From assembly GCF_025149945.1 (NCBI RefSeq), contig NZ_JALXVH010000003.1:37805-101804 (forward strand): a stretch of DNA of 64,000 nt. Direction: 5' to 3'. The DNA comes from Kocuria sp. p3-SID1428. Lineage in GTDB: Bacteria; Actinomycetota; Actinomycetes; Actinomycetales; Micrococcaceae. The position numbers were made by a program, and so were the translations under genes. Below the pieces are notes generated by a model. That model did no database searches. It saw only the letters and a program-made list of their open reading frames with translations, and had not been told where the DNA came from. Shown here piece by piece: positions 8,835 to 17,652 of this stretch (within the stretch, counting starts at the first letter, position 1; each line of letters opens with the position of its first letter).

Positions 8835-9182
8835 ATGGACATCAGCGAGACCGAGTTCGAGTCCCTGGTCGATGATGCCCTCGACGGCATCCCCGAGGAC
8901 ATCTTCGCCATGCTCGACAACGTGGTCGTGCTGGTCGAGGCGCGGCCCCCGGAGGGGATGCCGGAGCTGCTGGGGCTCTACGAAGGAGTGCCACTCACCG
9001 AGCGGGACTCGTCGTGGATGGGCTCGCTGCCCGATCACATCCGCATCTTCCGCGAACCGCTGCTGCGCATGTGCCGCAATCGCGACGAGCTGGTCCACGA
9101 GATCACCGTGACCGTCGTGCACGAGATCGCCCATCACTTCGGGATCGAGGAGGACCGACTGCACCGACTCGGCTGGGGTTGA
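8835..9182 (+). CDS. Small zincin-like metallopeptidase family protein
   Basis: A 115-residue acidic protein with the zinc-binding HEIAHHFG motif close to the C-terminus (about residues 95-102), preceded by the strand ITVTVVHE. Length and layout fit the COG3824 family (predicted Zn-dependent proteases, common in actinobacteria, typically 110-140 aa); substrates are unknown. A central segment PELLGLYEGVPLTERD is also typical of the family. The ATG at 8835 follows GAAGGGG; an in-frame ATG at 8775 would add 20 residues that look non-coding. It lies 85 bases before the lactone oxidase, same strand, without an obvious functional link. Confidence 0.85.
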   Translation: MDISETEFESLVDDALDGIPEDIFAMLDNVVVLVEARPPEGMPELLGLYEGVPLTERDSSWMGSLPDHIRIFREPLLRMCRNRDELVHEITVTVVHEIAHHFGIEEDRLHRLGWG

Positions 9183-9267
9183 GGGCCTGTCTGCGCGCAC
9201 AGTCTGGAGCCCGGGGCAGAATGTCCGCAGGAGACCACCGCACACCACTCGTCAGCAGGAGACCGCG

Positions 9268-10620
9268 ATGACCGCAGAGCACGGACTGCCCTCGGAGACG
9301 AGCCCCGCGACCTGGAGCACCTGGGACCGCTCGGGGACGGCGGAGGGCGTCCGCACGCTGCGCCCCCAGACGATCCAGCAGCTCGCCGAGGCCATGGCCG
9401 CGGCCGCGGCGGAAGGGCTGAGCACCCGGGTCACGGGCACGGGCCACAGCTTCAGCCTTCTGGCTCAGCCGCAGCAGCTGCGCCTGGACACCACCGATCT
9501 CGTGGGGCTGCAGGAGGTCGACCGGCCGGGGCGTCGGGCCACGTTCCTGGGCGGCACCCCGCTGATCCAGGCCACCCGCGAGCTCGACTCCTGCGGGCTG
9601 GCCTTCTCCAACCTGCCCGACACCCTCCACCAGTCCATCGCCGGAGCGATCTCCACCGCCACCCACGGCACCGGCGCGGGCTTCCAGTCGCTGTCGGGCC
9701 AGGTGGCGGCGCTGACCCTGGTGCTGGCCTCCGGCGAGATCGTCGAGTGCTCCCTCTCCGAGCGCCCCGAGCTCTTCCAGGCGGCTCGGGCCGGGCTGGG
9801 CGTCATCGGCGTGATCGCCGCCGTGACAGTGCAGTGCGAAGACTCCTACCGCCTGCACTCCGCCGAGTTCAACGAGTCTCTGGAGCCGCTGATCGGGGGA
9901 CTGGGCGAGCGCATGGCCTCGGCCGATCACTTCGAGCTGTACTGGAACCCGGGCAGCGACTCCGCCCACACGCACATCATGAGCCGCCTGCACCGGCTGC
10001 CCGCCGAGTGGTCGGCTCCCGGCTCGCGGGTGGCCCAGAGCGTGCGTCGCAGCGACGATGCCGTTCTGCGCCGCGCCCTGCCGGCGGCCCTGAATCGCCT
10101 GGCGGGGGCCGCTCCCCGGGCGATCCCGGGGCTGCACAGGCTGGATTCGCTGTCGCTGAGCTCGCGGCGCTACACGGATCTGTCGTACAAGGTCTTCGCC
10201 TCGTCACGGCCCGTGAAGTTCCTGCAGACCGAGTGGGCCGTGCCCCTCGAGCAGCTCCCGGAGACCTTCCGCGAGGTCCAGAAGGTGCTCGAGCGCGAGC
10301 GGGCAGACCTGGGCCTTCCGCTGAGCGTGCGCTGCTCGGCCCCGGAGGAGACCTGGCTGTCGCCGGCGCACGCGCGCTACACGGGGTGGATCACGGTGCG
10401 GCAGTTCTGGCGGCGCTGGCGCCCGGAGACCTTCGAGGCCCTCGAAGAGGTCTTCCTGGCCCACGACGGACGCCCCCACTGGGGAGGGCGCCACAGCCTG
10501 CAGGCCGAGCAGCTGCGTCCCATGTACGCCCGCTGGGACGACTTCCTGGCCGTGCGCGAGCAGGCCGACCCCCGGGGGCTGCTGCTCAACGACACCGCCC
10601 GCGGCCTGCTGGGCCTCTGA
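9268..10620 (+). CDS. FAD-linked sugar-1,4-lactone oxidase (D-arabinono-/L-gulono-lactone oxidase type)
   Basis: A 450-residue cytoplasmic oxidase of the VAO/PCMH family. The FAD domain (about residues 1-190) has TRVTGTGHSFSLLAQ, ISTATHGTGAGFQSLSGQV and GLGVIGVIAAVTVQCE. The C-terminal ALO domain ends with PHWGGRHSL, matching the HWGK-type motif of aldonolactone oxidases, and a final LLLNDTARGLLGL. Family members oxidise aldono-1,4-lactones with oxygen as acceptor, forming ascorbate analogues; whether this one acts on L-gulono-, D-arabinono- or another lactone, or an alditol, cannot be told. ATG at 9268 follows GGAG at about 9 bases. Alone in its transcript, bounded by two hairpins downstream. 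Confidence 0.88.
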   Translation: MTAEHGLPSETSPATWSTWDRSGTAEGVRTLRPQTIQQLAEAMAAAAAEGLSTRVTGTGHSFSLLAQPQQLRLDTTDLVGLQEVDRPGRRATFLGGTPLIQATRELDSCGLAFSNLPDTLHQSIAGAISTATHGTGAGFQSLSGQVAALTLVLASGEIVECSLSERPELFQAARAGLGVIGVIAAVTVQCEDSYRLHSAEFNESLEPLIGGLGERMASADHFELYWNPGSDSAHTHIMSRLHRLPAEWSAPGSRVAQSVRRSDDAVLRRALPAALNRLAGAAPRAIPGLHRLDSLSLSSRRYTDLSYKVFASSRPVKFLQTEWAVPLEQLPETFREVQKVLERERADLGLPLSVRCSAPEETWLSPAHARYTGWITVRQFWRRWRPETFEALEEVFLAHDGRPHWGGRHSLQAEQLRPMYARWDDFLAVREQADPRGLLLNDTARGLLGL

Positions 10621-10625
10621 GCCGA

Positions 10626-10655
10626 GTCGCCACCCCGCCCCGGGCGGGTGGCGAC
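10626..10655 (+). terminator. Terminator of the lactone oxidase gene
   Basis: GTCGCCACC pairs GGTGGCGAC, extended inwards by GC pairs; begins five bases after the stop codon. Confidence 0.7.
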
Positions 10656-10720
10656 GCCGTCGCAGTGGGCCGTGCCTGCGGCCCCGCGACCCGACGACGG
10701 CACGCACCGCCGCTGAGGAC

Positions 10721-10762
10721 GCAGAAGCGCACCCCATCGAAGTTGACGGGGTGCGCTTCTGC
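10721..10762. terminator. Perfect 15-bp hairpin between convergent genes
   Basis: GCAGAAGCGCACCCC (10721-10735) pairs perfectly with 10748-10762 around a 12-base loop. It lies between the lactone oxidase (+) and ferredoxin reductase (-), so it can stop both transcripts. A second imperfect copy of the right arm (TGCGCCTCTGCGGCCTC) follows at about 10781-10797. Confidence 0.75.
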
Positions 10763-10796
10763 GGCCTCGACGTCGAGGAGATGCGCCTCTGCGGCC

Positions 10797-12209
10797 TCAG
10801 CCCTGGCGGGAGACGTGGACCATCTCCTCGCGGTCCACGACCTTCACGCGCTCGCGCGGGCTGCCCGCGGCGTCGACGGCGGCGGCGCCCAGTGACTGCT
10901 CGTGCTCGTCGAGCTGCAGCCAGCCGTCCCAGGTGGTGTACTCGACGCCCTTGGACTCGAGGGTCTCCACGACCGCCTCGGGCTCGGGGCGCACGGCCGA
11001 GAGCTGGCCGCGGTCCTCCAGCAGGTGCGTGATGGTCTCGAGGGCATCCGACTTGGTGGCGCCGATCAGGCCCACCGGCCCGCGCTTGATCCAGCCGGAG
11101 GCGTAGACGCCATTGAGCACCGCGCCCTCGGGATCGACCACGCGCCCCTCCTGGTTGAGGATCACTCCCCGGTGGAGGTCGAACGGGATCTCCGGCAGCG
11201 GCGAGCCCAGGTAGCCGATCGCGTAGTAGACGGCGCCCATGGGGTGATCCACGTACTCGCCGATCGGGGACACGGAGCCGTCCTCGTTGAGGCGGGTGCG
11301 CTCGGTGCGCAGCGCCGCGACCTTCCCGTCCTCGCCCAGGATCGCCTCCGGACGCTGGAAGAAGTGCAGGTGCAGGCGGCGCGAGGCGGTCTTGGGGGTC
11401 TCGTCCTCGGTCCACTTGCGCAGGGTCTTGAGCATGACCTTGGCCTGGTTGGAGTCGCCGGCGGCCTCATCGGCCACGTCCTCCGGGGAGTAGTCCTCGT
11501 CGTGGACGATGACGTCGACGTCCGGGACCTTGCCGAGCTCGCGCAGCTCGAGCGGGGTGAACTTCATCTGCGCCGGGCCGCGACGGCCGAAGACGTGGAC
11601 GTCCGTGACCGGGTTGGCCTTCAGCCCTCGGTAGACGTTGTCCGGGATCTCGGTGGTGAGCATGTCATCGGCGTGCTTGGCCAGCACGCGGGCCACGTCC
11701 AGGGCCACGTTGCCGTTGCCGATGACCGCGACCTGCTCGGCCTCCAGGGGCCACTCGCGCGGGTAGTCGGGGTGGCCGTCGTACCAGGCGACGAAGTCCG
11801 CCGCACCGTGCACGCCCTCGAGCTCGACGCCCTCGACCTCGAGCGGGGCGTCCTTGACGGCGCCGGTGGATAACACGACGGCGTCGTAGAGGTCCTCCAG
11901 ATCGCCCAGGGTGAGGTCCCGGCCGTACTCGACGTTGCCGAAGAAGCGCACCGTGCCGCTGCCCAGGATCTGGCGCAGGGCCGTGATGATGCCCTTGATG
12001 CGGGGGTGATCGGGGGCAACGCCGTAGCGGATCAGGCCGAAGGGCGTGGGGTAGCGGTCGAAGAGGTCGATCGAGACCTCGACCTCGCCGCTCTTCACGG
12101 CCTCCGACTTGGCCAGCATGTCCGCGGTGTAGATCCCCGCGGGACCGGCGCCGATGATCGCCACGCGCAGCGGCCGTCCGGCGCCCTGCGACTGCGTCTG
12201 CTCCGTCAT
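10797..12209 (-). CDS. Ferredoxin--NADP+ reductase, FprA type
   Basis: A 470-residue flavoprotein of the adrenodoxin-reductase-like family. It has an FAD-binding VAIIGAGPAGIYTADML near residue 15, the PTPFGLIRYGVAPDHP segment diagnostic of FprA enzymes, an NADP-binding VAVIGNGNVALDVARVL, a FGRRGPAQMKFTPLEL segment, and a C-terminal SGWIKRGPVGLIGATKSDA. It passes electrons between NADPH and ferredoxin. ATG at 12209 has GAGGAGGAG upstream; a TAGGCT hexamer at 12274-12279 (minus strand) may be its own -10 box. It follows the sulfur operon after 88 bases on the same strand; the sulfite reductase there needs reduced ferredoxin. Corynebacterium has an analogous fpr gene next to cysIXHDNYZ. Confidence 0.92.
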   Translation of the reverse strand: MTEQTQSQGAGRPLRVAIIGAGPAGIYTADMLAKSEAVKSGEVEVSIDLFDRYPTPFGLIRYGVAPDHPRIKGIITALRQILGSGTVRFFGNVEYGRDLTLGDLEDLYDAVVLSTGAVKDAPLEVEGVELEGVHGAADFVAWYDGHPDYPREWPLEAEQVAVIGNGNVALDVARVLAKHADDMLTTEIPDNVYRGLKANPVTDVHVFGRRGPAQMKFTPLELRELGKVPDVDVIVHDEDYSPEDVADEAAGDSNQAKVMLKTLRKWTEDETPKTASRRLHLHFFQRPEAILGEDGKVAALRTERTRLNEDGSVSPIGEYVDHPMGAVYYAIGYLGSPLPEIPFDLHRGVILNQEGRVVDPEGAVLNGVYASGWIKRGPVGLIGATKSDALETITHLLEDRGQLSAVRPEPEAVVETLESKGVEYTTWDGWLQLDEHEQSLGAAAVDAAGSPRERVKVVDREEMVHVSRQG

Positions 12210-12297
12210 GTGTCTCTCCTCCTCGGCCCTCGCGGGGCCGTGCGTACGATTCTGCGGCTGATCCACTGAGGCCAGCCTAAGCAATGGGGTGGTCCAC

Positions 12298-13254
12298 TCA
12301 GGACCGCAGCAGGCCGCGACCCCGCAGCAGCCGCTTCTCGAGCGGGTTGAACAGCAGCAGCTCGATCACGATGCCGACCGCCAGGATGGACAGCACGGCG
12401 GTGAGCACCACGGCCATGTCCGAGACCGTGCGTCCCTGCGCCAGCAGGGACCCCAGCCCGAAGCCGATAGAGCCGCCGATCGCGATGAGCTCAGCACCCA
12501 TCAGCGAGCGCCACGAGAAGGCCCAGCCCTGCTTGAGCCCGGCCGCGTAGCCCGGCATGGCGGCCGGGAGCACGACCTTCAGCGCCAGCGTGGAGCCCGT
12601 GGCACCCATGATCCGCCCTGCCTTGAGCAGCTGCGGAGGGATCTGGTCCACGCCGGCCAGCATGCCGTTGACGATCGACGGGATCGCGCCCATCAGCACC
12701 ACGAAGTACACCGTGGCATCCGAGAGCCCGAACCACACGATCGCCGCCGGCACCCAGGCCACCGACGGCAGCACCTGCATCCCCGAGATCAGCGGACCGA
12801 CCGCGTTGCGCAGCCCCTGCCACGAGGCGATCAGCAGGCCCAGCGGCGTGGCCACGACCACCGCGATCAGGAAGCCGCTGATACCGCGCCACAGCGAGGT
12901 CCCCAGCGCACCGGGCAGGGTGCCGTCGGCGGTGGCGGCCCCGATCTGGCGGGCAACGTCGATCGGCCCCGGCATGATGTCCGGGCGCGGATCGATCAGG
13001 GCCACGAGCAGCTGCCAGATCAGCACGGCGGCCACGAGCGCGGCCAGCGTGGGGGCGGCGCGCTGCCGGAAGACCTCCCCCGGGGAGCGTCGACGGCGGC
13101 CGTCGGACTGCAGCGCGTCGAGCCCCGCCAGGGCGCTGTCCGGGGAGTCGGGATCGGCCGCCGACAGGGCGGAGGACGACGGGCCCGACGACGGCGTGCC
13201 GCGGCCCTGCACCCAGGGGGCCTGGGCGTCGGCAATGGTGCGATCAGCGGGCAT
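12298..13254 (-). CDS. ABC transporter permease, SsuC/TauC type
   Basis: A 318-residue inner-membrane permease with about six hydrophobic segments after a 65-residue polar, serine- and aspartate-rich N-terminal extension. The BPD_transp_1 domain has the coupling segment AGRIMGATGSTLALKVVLPA, the EAA loop that contacts the ATPase. It overlaps the ATPase gene upstream by 11 bases, so the two are translationally coupled. With its partners it should import an organosulfonate or similar anion. Confidence 0.9.
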   Translation of the reverse strand: MPADRTIADAQAPWVQGRGTPSSGPSSSALSAADPDSPDSALAGLDALQSDGRRRRSPGEVFRQRAAPTLAALVAAVLIWQLLVALIDPRPDIMPGPIDVARQIGAATADGTLPGALGTSLWRGISGFLIAVVVATPLGLLIASWQGLRNAVGPLISGMQVLPSVAWVPAAIVWFGLSDATVYFVVLMGAIPSIVNGMLAGVDQIPPQLLKAGRIMGATGSTLALKVVLPAAMPGYAAGLKQGWAFSWRSLMGAELIAIGGSIGFGLGSLLAQGRTVSDMAVVLTAVLSILAVGIVIELLLFNPLEKRLLRGRGLLRS

Positions 13255-14011
13255 GGCGACCGATCTCCTCCCTGAGCCGTCGGGTGATGATGCGGGTCAG
13301 CTCCGCCAGCGTCTCCTCGGTGCTCTGGCCGCTGGCCTCGAAGCCGTGGGCGCTCGGATCCTTCCAGGGCCCGGTGTCCCACTGCTCCACGATCCGACCG
13401 GGCCGCGAGGACAGCAGCAGCACGCGCTGGCCCAGGTGGACGGCCTCGGAGACGTTGTGGGTGATGAACACGATCGTCCGCCCGGTGACCTCCCAGATCC
13501 GCAGCAGCTCCTCCTGCAGGAGGTCGCGGGTGATGGCATCGAGGGCGGAGAAGGGCTCGTCCATGAGCAGGACCTCGCGCTCCTGGGCCAGCCCTCGGGC
13601 CAGGCCCACGCGCTGGCGCATGCCGCCGGAGAGCTCGTGGGGGCGCTTGTCCGCGACCTGAGGCAGGCGCACGAGCTCGAGCAGCTCCTCGGCCCGCTCG
13701 CGGCGCCGGGCACGGGGCACGCCGGCCAGCTCGAGGGCCAGCTCCACGTTGCGCCCGGCGCTCAGCCACGGGAACAGCGAGGCGTCCTGGAACATGAAGG
13801 CGCAGCCCTCGGCCGGGGCGGTGACGCTGCCGGCGGTGGGCTCCTCGAGCCCGGCGATGATGTTCAGCAGCGTCGTCTTGCCCGAGCCCGAGGCTCCGAG
13901 CAGGGTCACGAACTCGCCGCGGCGCACCTGCAGATCCAGGTCAGCGAGCACGGGCGTCCCTCCGAAGGACTTGGCCAGCCCGTCCAGGCTGATCACGGAC
14001 TGCCCGCTCAC
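13244..14011 (-). CDS. ABC transporter ATP-binding protein, SsuB/TauB type
   Basis: A 255-residue ATPase. Walker A GASGSGKTTLLN (about residue 39), a Q-loop in FMFQDASLFPWLSAGRN, signature LSGGMRQRVGLARGLA, Walker B VLLMDEPFSALDA, and the switch histidine in FITHNVSEAV. These match nitrate/sulfonate/taurine importers. The GTG start at 14009-14011 overlaps the substrate-binding protein's stop by four bases (GTGA), with GGAGG seven bases upstream; longer upstream forms would read the neighbouring gene out of frame. Confidence 0.92.
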   Translation of the reverse strand: MSGQSVISLDGLAKSFGGTPVLADLDLQVRRGEFVTLLGASGSGKTTLLNIIAGLEEPTAGSVTAPAEGCAFMFQDASLFPWLSAGRNVELALELAGVPRARRRERAEELLELVRLPQVADKRPHELSGGMRQRVGLARGLAQEREVLLMDEPFSALDAITRDLLQEELLRIWEVTGRTIVFITHNVSEAVHLGQRVLLLSSRPGRIVEQWDTGPWKDPSAHGFEASGQSTEETLAELTRIITRRLREEIGRHAR

Positions 14012-15180
14012 TGCTGGGCCTCCACGGGCTCCAGGCCGCGCCGCTCGCGCACGCGGTTCAGCGGCTGCACATCCACCAGCCCCTCGAGCGAAGCCTCCTG
14101 CGTGACCCCGGCCGAGACGCCGTTGTCCAGCAGGGTCGAGTAGGTCGAGGCCAGGGGATCCGAGGTCCACTGCATCTGCTCGAGGGCGCTGATCAGCGTC
14201 TGCTCGGGCAGCCCCTGCCCCTGGGCGTCGACCATGGCCTCGTTGAGCATGGCGGCCTCGTCCTTCTGCGGCATCTGCTCGAGGTGGGCTACCGAGTCCT
14301 CGAGACCGTCCAGCAGCTTCTCCACGGTCTGCGGGTGCTCCTTCAGGTAGTCGGTGCGCACGGCCAGCACGGTCGTGGGGTACTGGCCGTCGGGCCACAG
14401 CTCGCCCTCGTCCACGAGCACGCGCCCGCCCTCCTCGGTGATGAGGGTGACCCACGGCTGAGGGCCCCAGAAGCCGTCGATCTGGCCCTGCCGGAAGGTC
14501 TGCAGCGCCTGCCCCGAGGGCATGGGCGTGATCGAGACGGAGTCCGGGGAGCCGGTGTCCACCTCGTAGCCGCGCTCGGCGAGCCACACCCGCAGAGCCA
14601 CGTCCTGGGTGCCGCCCAGAGCGGGGGTCGCGAAGGTGCGCCCGGCCAGGTCGTCCTCGCCGGCGACGTCGTCGGAGACCACGAACTGCGCGCCCCCGGA
14701 GGTCGCCCCGCCGATGATCGTGATCGACTCCCCGCCGGACTGGACGTAGGAGTTGATCGCGGGGTTGGGGCCCATGAACGCGGCGTCGACCTCGCCCGAG
14801 TTCATGGCCTCGATGGTCGTGGGCCCGGTCGCGAAGACCTGGGTGCTCAGATCGGTCTCGCCCAGCGCCTCGGCGAAGAGGCCGTCGTGCACACCGGCCA
14901 GCGCAGGGCCGTGCGTGAGGTTCGCGAAGTAGCCCAGCGTGAGCTTCTCGGCGTCCGAGGTCTGGATCCGCTGGTCTTCGAGTGCCTCGAGCGTCCCATC
15001 GGCGCGCAGGACCGTGGCCGTCACGGACAGCACGAGCAGCACTGCCAGCCCCGCGAGCACCAGGGGCCAGCCCATGAGGCGGCGCTTGCCGCGCTGCCGC
15101 CCCTGGGCCACGCCGGCAGTGCGGGTGACGGTCTCCAGCGGCTCCGGTGCGCCGGCGCGACCGGGGCTGCGATCGGCCAC
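14008..15180 (-). CDS. ABC substrate-binding protein, NMT1/SsuA-like, membrane-anchored
   Basis: A 390-residue extracytoplasmic receptor. A positively charged start (GRQRGKRRL) and a single hydrophobic segment (about 37-57) anchor it; there is no lipobox cysteine, unlike most Gram-positive binding proteins. The mature part follows the NMT1/SsuA pattern: KLTLGYFANLTHGPALAGVH, TTIEAMNSGEVDAAFMGPNP, an Ala/Gly loop GGATSGGAQFVV and IDGFWGPQPWVTLI. The GTG start follows directly on the CysN stop (TGAGTG), with GGGGAGGG just upstream. Its place inside the sulfate operon suggests sulfonate, taurine or possibly sulfate as ligand; no desulfonating monooxygenase is encoded nearby. Confidence 0.88.
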   Translation of the reverse strand: MADRSPGRAGAPEPLETVTRTAGVAQGRQRGKRRLMGWPLVLAGLAVLLVLSVTATVLRADGTLEALEDQRIQTSDAEKLTLGYFANLTHGPALAGVHDGLFAEALGETDLSTQVFATGPTTIEAMNSGEVDAAFMGPNPAINSYVQSGGESITIIGGATSGGAQFVVSDDVAGEDDLAGRTFATPALGGTQDVALRVWLAERGYEVDTGSPDSVSITPMPSGQALQTFRQGQIDGFWGPQPWVTLITEEGGRVLVDEGELWPDGQYPTTVLAVRTDYLKEHPQTVEKLLDGLEDSVAHLEQMPQKDEAAMLNEAMVDAQGQGLPEQTLISALEQMQWTSDPLASTYSTLLDNGVSAGVTQEASLEGLVDVQPLNRVRERRGLEPVEAQQ

Positions 15181-16578
15181 TCAGCCCTCCCCGACCAGGC
15201 CGGCGGCCAGGGTGTTCCCGGACTGCTCGTCGATCAGCAGGAACGCTCCGGTGCGGCGCAGCTGGGCGTAGTCGTCCAGCGGCAGCGCCGAGGGGGTGCG
15301 CAGCACGACGGAGCCGATGTCGTTGAGCTCCAGGGACTGCGCCTCACGCAGCTGCATGGTCTCCAGATCCAGGGCCCCGACGATCTCGCCCACCATGGCC
15401 TTGACCGTGGCGGTGCCGTGCTTGAGCAGCACCCGCGAGCGCGGGCGCAACGGGGTCTCGCCGAGCCAGGCCAGGCGCGCCGTGAGCTCCTTGATCGGCT
15501 CCGGTGGGGTCGGCTCGGCGGCGGCGATGAGCTCGCCGCGGGCCACGTCGAGATCATCGGCCAGGCGCAGCGTCACCGAGCGCGGCGCCGCGGCCTCCGT
15601 GAGCTGCTCGCCCGGGAACGGGCCGGCCTGCTCGGCGGCCGTGCCGGCCACGTCGATGCCCACGACCGTGGTGCGACGCCCCGACGGCTGCACCACGACC
15701 TCATCACCCACAGCGACCGTCCCGGAGGCGATCTGCCCGGCGTAGCCGCGGTAGTCGCGGGTGGTCTCGGGGTCCACGCCCTGGGCCACGCCGCCCTGCG
15801 GGCGGATCACGTACTGCACGGGGAAGCGGAAGGGACGGGCCTCGCCGCGACCGGACTCATCGACCGTGGGCAGCTCCTCGAGGATCCGCAGCAGCGGGCG
15901 GCCGTCGTAGCCGCCCTGGAAGTACCAGGCCAGCCGCTCTGAGGGCTCCACGACATTGTCGCCCTCCAGCGCAGAGACCGGGACGACCTTCAGCCCCTCG
16001 AGCAGCTCCTCGGAGCCGATGCTGCGGGCCACCTCGGTGATCTCCTCTCGGATCTCGTCGAAGCGGGCCTGAGACCAGTCCACCAGGTCGATCTTGTTGA
16101 CGGCCACGACCACGTGCGGGACGCGCAGCAGCGCGGCCACGGCCAGGTGGCGGCGGGTCTGCTCGAGCACGCCGTGGCGGGCGTCGACCAGCAGGACCAC
16201 GGCATCGGCGGTCGAGGCCCCGGTGACGGTGTTCTTGGTGTACTGCACGTGCCCGGGGCAGTCGGCCAGCACGAACGAGCGGCGGTCGGTGGCGAAATAG
16301 CGGTAGGCCACATCGATCGTGATGCCCTGCTCGCGCTCGGCGCGCAGGCCGTCGGTCAGCAGGGCGAGGTCCAGCTTCCCCTCGCCGCCGCCGAAGCCGC
16401 GCTCGGCGGAGGTGCGGGCCACGGCCTCGAGCTGATCGGCCAGGATCGCCTTGGCGTCGTGCAGGAGGCGGCCCACCAGGGTGGACTTGCCGTCGTCGAC
16501 GGAGCCGGCGGTCGCGAAGCGGAACAGCGAGCCGGGATCGATCGTGGAGGTCACGGCGGGAGCGGAGGTCTCGGTCAC
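15181..16578 (-). CDS. cysN: Sulfate adenylyltransferase subunit 1 (GTPase)
   Basis: The GTPase subunit that drives ATP sulfurylase to make adenosine 5'-phosphosulfate. About 465 residues, with an EF-Tu-like G domain (G1 GSVDDGKSTL, switch TIDVAYRYFA, G3 DCPGHVQYTKNTVTG, G4 VNKIDL) then beta-barrel domains. There is no C-terminal APS-kinase domain. I chose the GTG at 16576-16578 (AAGG five bases upstream) because the protein then starts a few residues before the conserved core; an in-frame ATG at 16608 would add ten residues. It lies between cysD (83 bases upstream) and the ABC importer (adjacent stop and start). Confidence 0.93.
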   Translation of the reverse strand: MTETSAPAVTSTIDPGSLFRFATAGSVDDGKSTLVGRLLHDAKAILADQLEAVARTSAERGFGGGEGKLDLALLTDGLRAEREQGITIDVAYRYFATDRRSFVLADCPGHVQYTKNTVTGASTADAVVLLVDARHGVLEQTRRHLAVAALLRVPHVVVAVNKIDLVDWSQARFDEIREEITEVARSIGSEELLEGLKVVPVSALEGDNVVEPSERLAWYFQGGYDGRPLLRILEELPTVDESGRGEARPFRFPVQYVIRPQGGVAQGVDPETTRDYRGYAGQIASGTVAVGDEVVVQPSGRRTTVVGIDVAGTAAEQAGPFPGEQLTEAAAPRSVTLRLADDLDVARGELIAAAEPTPPEPIKELTARLAWLGETPLRPRSRVLLKHGTATVKAMVGEIVGALDLETMQLREAQSLELNDIGSVVLRTPSALPLDDYAQLRRTGAFLLIDEQSGNTLAAGLVGEG

Positions 16579-16660
16579 GGGCACCTTCTGTGGTTCGTCG
16601 GCGCGCATCGGCGCTGGGGCGTGGACGGGGCGGAGGCAGCGGGGCTCACGGCCCGGAGGA

Positions 16661-17593
16661 TCAGAAGTAGCCGTCCTTCTTGCGATCCTCCATGGCGGCC
16701 TCAGAGATGCGGTCATCGGCCCGGGTGGCGCCGCGCTCGGTCAGCGTGGAGACGCCCACCTCCGCGACGACGTCGGACACGGTGGCGGCCTGGGAGACCA
16801 CCGCTCCGGTGCAGGACATGTCGCCCACCGTCCGGTAACGGACCTGCTTCGCCTCGATGTGCTCGCCCTTGCGCGGCTGGGACACGGGGGTCACCGACAT
16901 CCACATGCCGTCGCGCTGGAAGACCTCGCGCTCGTGGGCGAAGTAGATCGGGGGCAGGTCGATGTGCTCGCGCTCGATGTAGCGCCAGATGTCCAGCTCG
17001 GTCCAGTTGGAGATCGGGAAGGCCCGCACGTGCTGGCCCGCCGTGTGGCGCCCGTTGTACAGGTTCCACAGCTCGGGGCGCTGGTTGCGCGGATCCCACT
17101 GCCCGAACTCATCGCGCAGGGACAGGATGCGTTCCTTGGCCCGGGCCTTGTCCTCGTCGCGGCGCCCGCCGCCGAACACGGCGTCGAAGCGGTTGTCGGC
17201 GATCGCATCCAGCAGCGGGGTGGTCTGCAGCGGGTTGCGGGTGCCGTCGGCGCGCTCGGTGAGGCGGCCGTCGTCGATGTAGTCCTGGACGGAGGCCACG
17301 ACCAGGCGAAGCCCCAGCCGCTCGACCGTGCGGTCGCGGAAGGAGAGGACCTCCGGGAAGTTGTGCCCGGTGTCCACGTGCAGCACCGGGAACGGTATCG
17401 CCGCCGGCCAGAACGCCTTGGCCGCCAGGTGCAGCATGACCACGGAGTCCTTGCCGCCGGAGAACAGCATGGCGGGGCGGTCGAACTCGGCGACGACTTC
17501 GCGGATGATGTGGATGGCCTCGGACTCGAGGGCGTCCAGGGCGGACTGCTCGCCCGTGGCGGACACGGCGGCAGACGCGGCGGTCTCTGTCAT
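16661..17593 (-). CDS. cysD: Sulfate adenylyltransferase subunit 2
   Basis: The catalytic subunit of ATP sulfurylase; sulfate + ATP gives APS + pyrophosphate. 310 residues with the PP-loop LFSGGKDSVVMLHLA (about residue 43), FPVLHVDTGHNFPE, GGRRDEDKARAKER, a FPISNWTELDIW segment and the family's ending DRKKDGYF. ATG at 17593 follows AGGAGAG. In the same operon after cysH with about 60 bases between, upstream of cysN. Confidence 0.96.
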   Translation of the reverse strand: MTETAASAAVSATGEQSALDALESEAIHIIREVVAEFDRPAMLFSGGKDSVVMLHLAAKAFWPAAIPFPVLHVDTGHNFPEVLSFRDRTVERLGLRLVVASVQDYIDDGRLTERADGTRNPLQTTPLLDAIADNRFDAVFGGGRRDEDKARAKERILSLRDEFGQWDPRNQRPELWNLYNGRHTAGQHVRAFPISNWTELDIWRYIEREHIDLPPIYFAHEREVFQRDGMWMSVTPVSQPRKGEHIEAKQVRYRTVGDMSCTGAVVSQAATVSDVVAEVGVSTLTERGATRADDRISEAAMEDRKKDGYF

Positions 17594-17652
17594 GGGGTCT
17601 CGCTCTCCTGAAGGTGCTGTGGTCTCGCGGTGCGGGCGACCCCGCAGGGGCA